Source of the DNA: Bradyrhizobium sp.
Lineage (GTDB): Bacteria; Pseudomonadota; Alphaproteobacteria; Rhizobiales; Xanthobacteraceae
Assembly: GCA_028290305.1 (NCBI GenBank)
Contig: JAQGKC010000376.1
Coordinates: 1-5,309, forward strand
Length of the DNA stretch: 5,309 bases
Direction of reading: 5' to 3'
Positions within the stretch are counted from its first letter, which is position 1. Each line of letters begins with the position of its first letter. The notes below the pieces were generated by a model, which was not told where the DNA came from, did not search any database, and saw only the letters and a list, made by a program, of their open reading frames with translations. Of this stretch, positions 5,126 to 5,309 are shown one piece after another. The translations under genes were made by a program, and so were the position numbers.

Positions 5126-5309
5126 ATGGTACGTGATCCTGCCAACTGGCTGACCAAGACGCGACGTGCGGTGCTCGCGTCAGGCGTCGCGGCATTGCCG
5201 TTTGTGTATCTCGATGGCGCGGAGGTTCACGCGCAAAGCATCATGCGCTCGCCCAACCTCAACATCGGGGCGCGGATTCCGAGCATCAACCCGACGGTGG
5301 CGCCGCGGG
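5126..5309 (+). CDS. Exported protein with Tat-like signal, 5' end only; possible S8 (subtilisin-type) peptidase
   Basis: The frame is open from ATG 5126 to the window edge (61 codons) and continues beyond. The N-terminus is an export signal: a basic region with twin arginines (KTRRAVLA, residues 11-18, close to the Tat pattern), a hydrophobic core (about 15-29), and a VHA/QS signal-peptidase site after Ala36. The mature start (SIMRSPNLNIGARIPSINPT) is rich in Asn, Pro and Ser, with no catalytic motif yet. From memory, similar N-termini occur on S8 serine peptidases next to ECF sigma/anti-sigma pairs in Bradyrhizobium, which makes that the leading hypothesis; an autotransporter or other secreted protein is also possible. 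The 45-bp gap to the anti-sigma gene suggests one operon, placing its product in the same compartment as the anti-sigma periplasmic domain. Export is well supported; the peptidase identity is not shown by this sequence. Confidence 0.7.
   Translation, partial: MVRDPANWLTKTRRAVLASGVAALPFVYLDGAEVHAQSIMRSPNLNIGARIPSINPTVAPR

Noticed and set aside
1..5309. CRISPR arrays, tRNA or rRNA genes, insertion sequences
   Set aside because: No direct-repeat/spacer pattern, no cloverleaf-like or rRNA sequence, and no transposase motif or flanking terminal repeats were seen.

Overview
The window is high-GC, gene-dense DNA that reads as an alphaproteobacterium of the Rhizobiales. The most likely group is Bradyrhizobium, Rhodopseudomonas or Afipia. 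The basis is codon bias, a DUF2336 protein, a DUF1109/NrsF-type anti-sigma factor, and a general resemblance to Bradyrhizobium gene neighbourhoods from memory. No database search was possible.

Layout. (i) 1-973, plus strand: the 3' part of an ECF sigma factor, translationally coupled by an ATGA overlap to a six-helix DUF1109/NrsF-family anti-sigma factor with two cysteines (Cys131, Cys181). (ii) 974-1049: a short convergent intergenic stretch with overlapping inverted repeats. (iii) 1050-3383, minus strand: a probable two-gene unit, read right to left. It holds a membrane-anchored GGDEF diguanylate cyclase with intact active site (GGEEF) and intact inhibitory site (RNID), then a DUF2336 protein of unknown function. 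(iv) 3384-3818: a divergent intergenic region of about 435 bp with no convincing gene. It holds an unusual number of short dyads, a CRP-like box, and an inverted repeat at the 5' end of the cyclase gene. (v) 3819-5309, plus strand: a second ECF sigma factor with a TTG start, again coupled by ATGA to a single-pass anti-sigma factor. The anti-sigma factor has a zinc-less cytoplasmic domain and a small periplasmic domain. The 5' end of a gene for an exported protein follows 45 bp later and runs off the window.

How the genes may work together. Two separate ECF sigma/anti-sigma modules flank a cyclic-di-GMP gene pair, so the window is rich in envelope and stress signalling. The second module is the most interesting. 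The periplasmic part of its anti-sigma factor looks to me like the inhibitor/prodomain fold seen before subtilisin-type proteases. The downstream exported protein begins like proteins I associate from memory with S8 peptidases of Bradyrhizobium. If both readings hold, this is a sigma / membrane anti-sigma / secreted protease circuit in which protease and sensor domain could interact in the periplasm. That link is inference: the catalytic region of the downstream gene lies outside the window.
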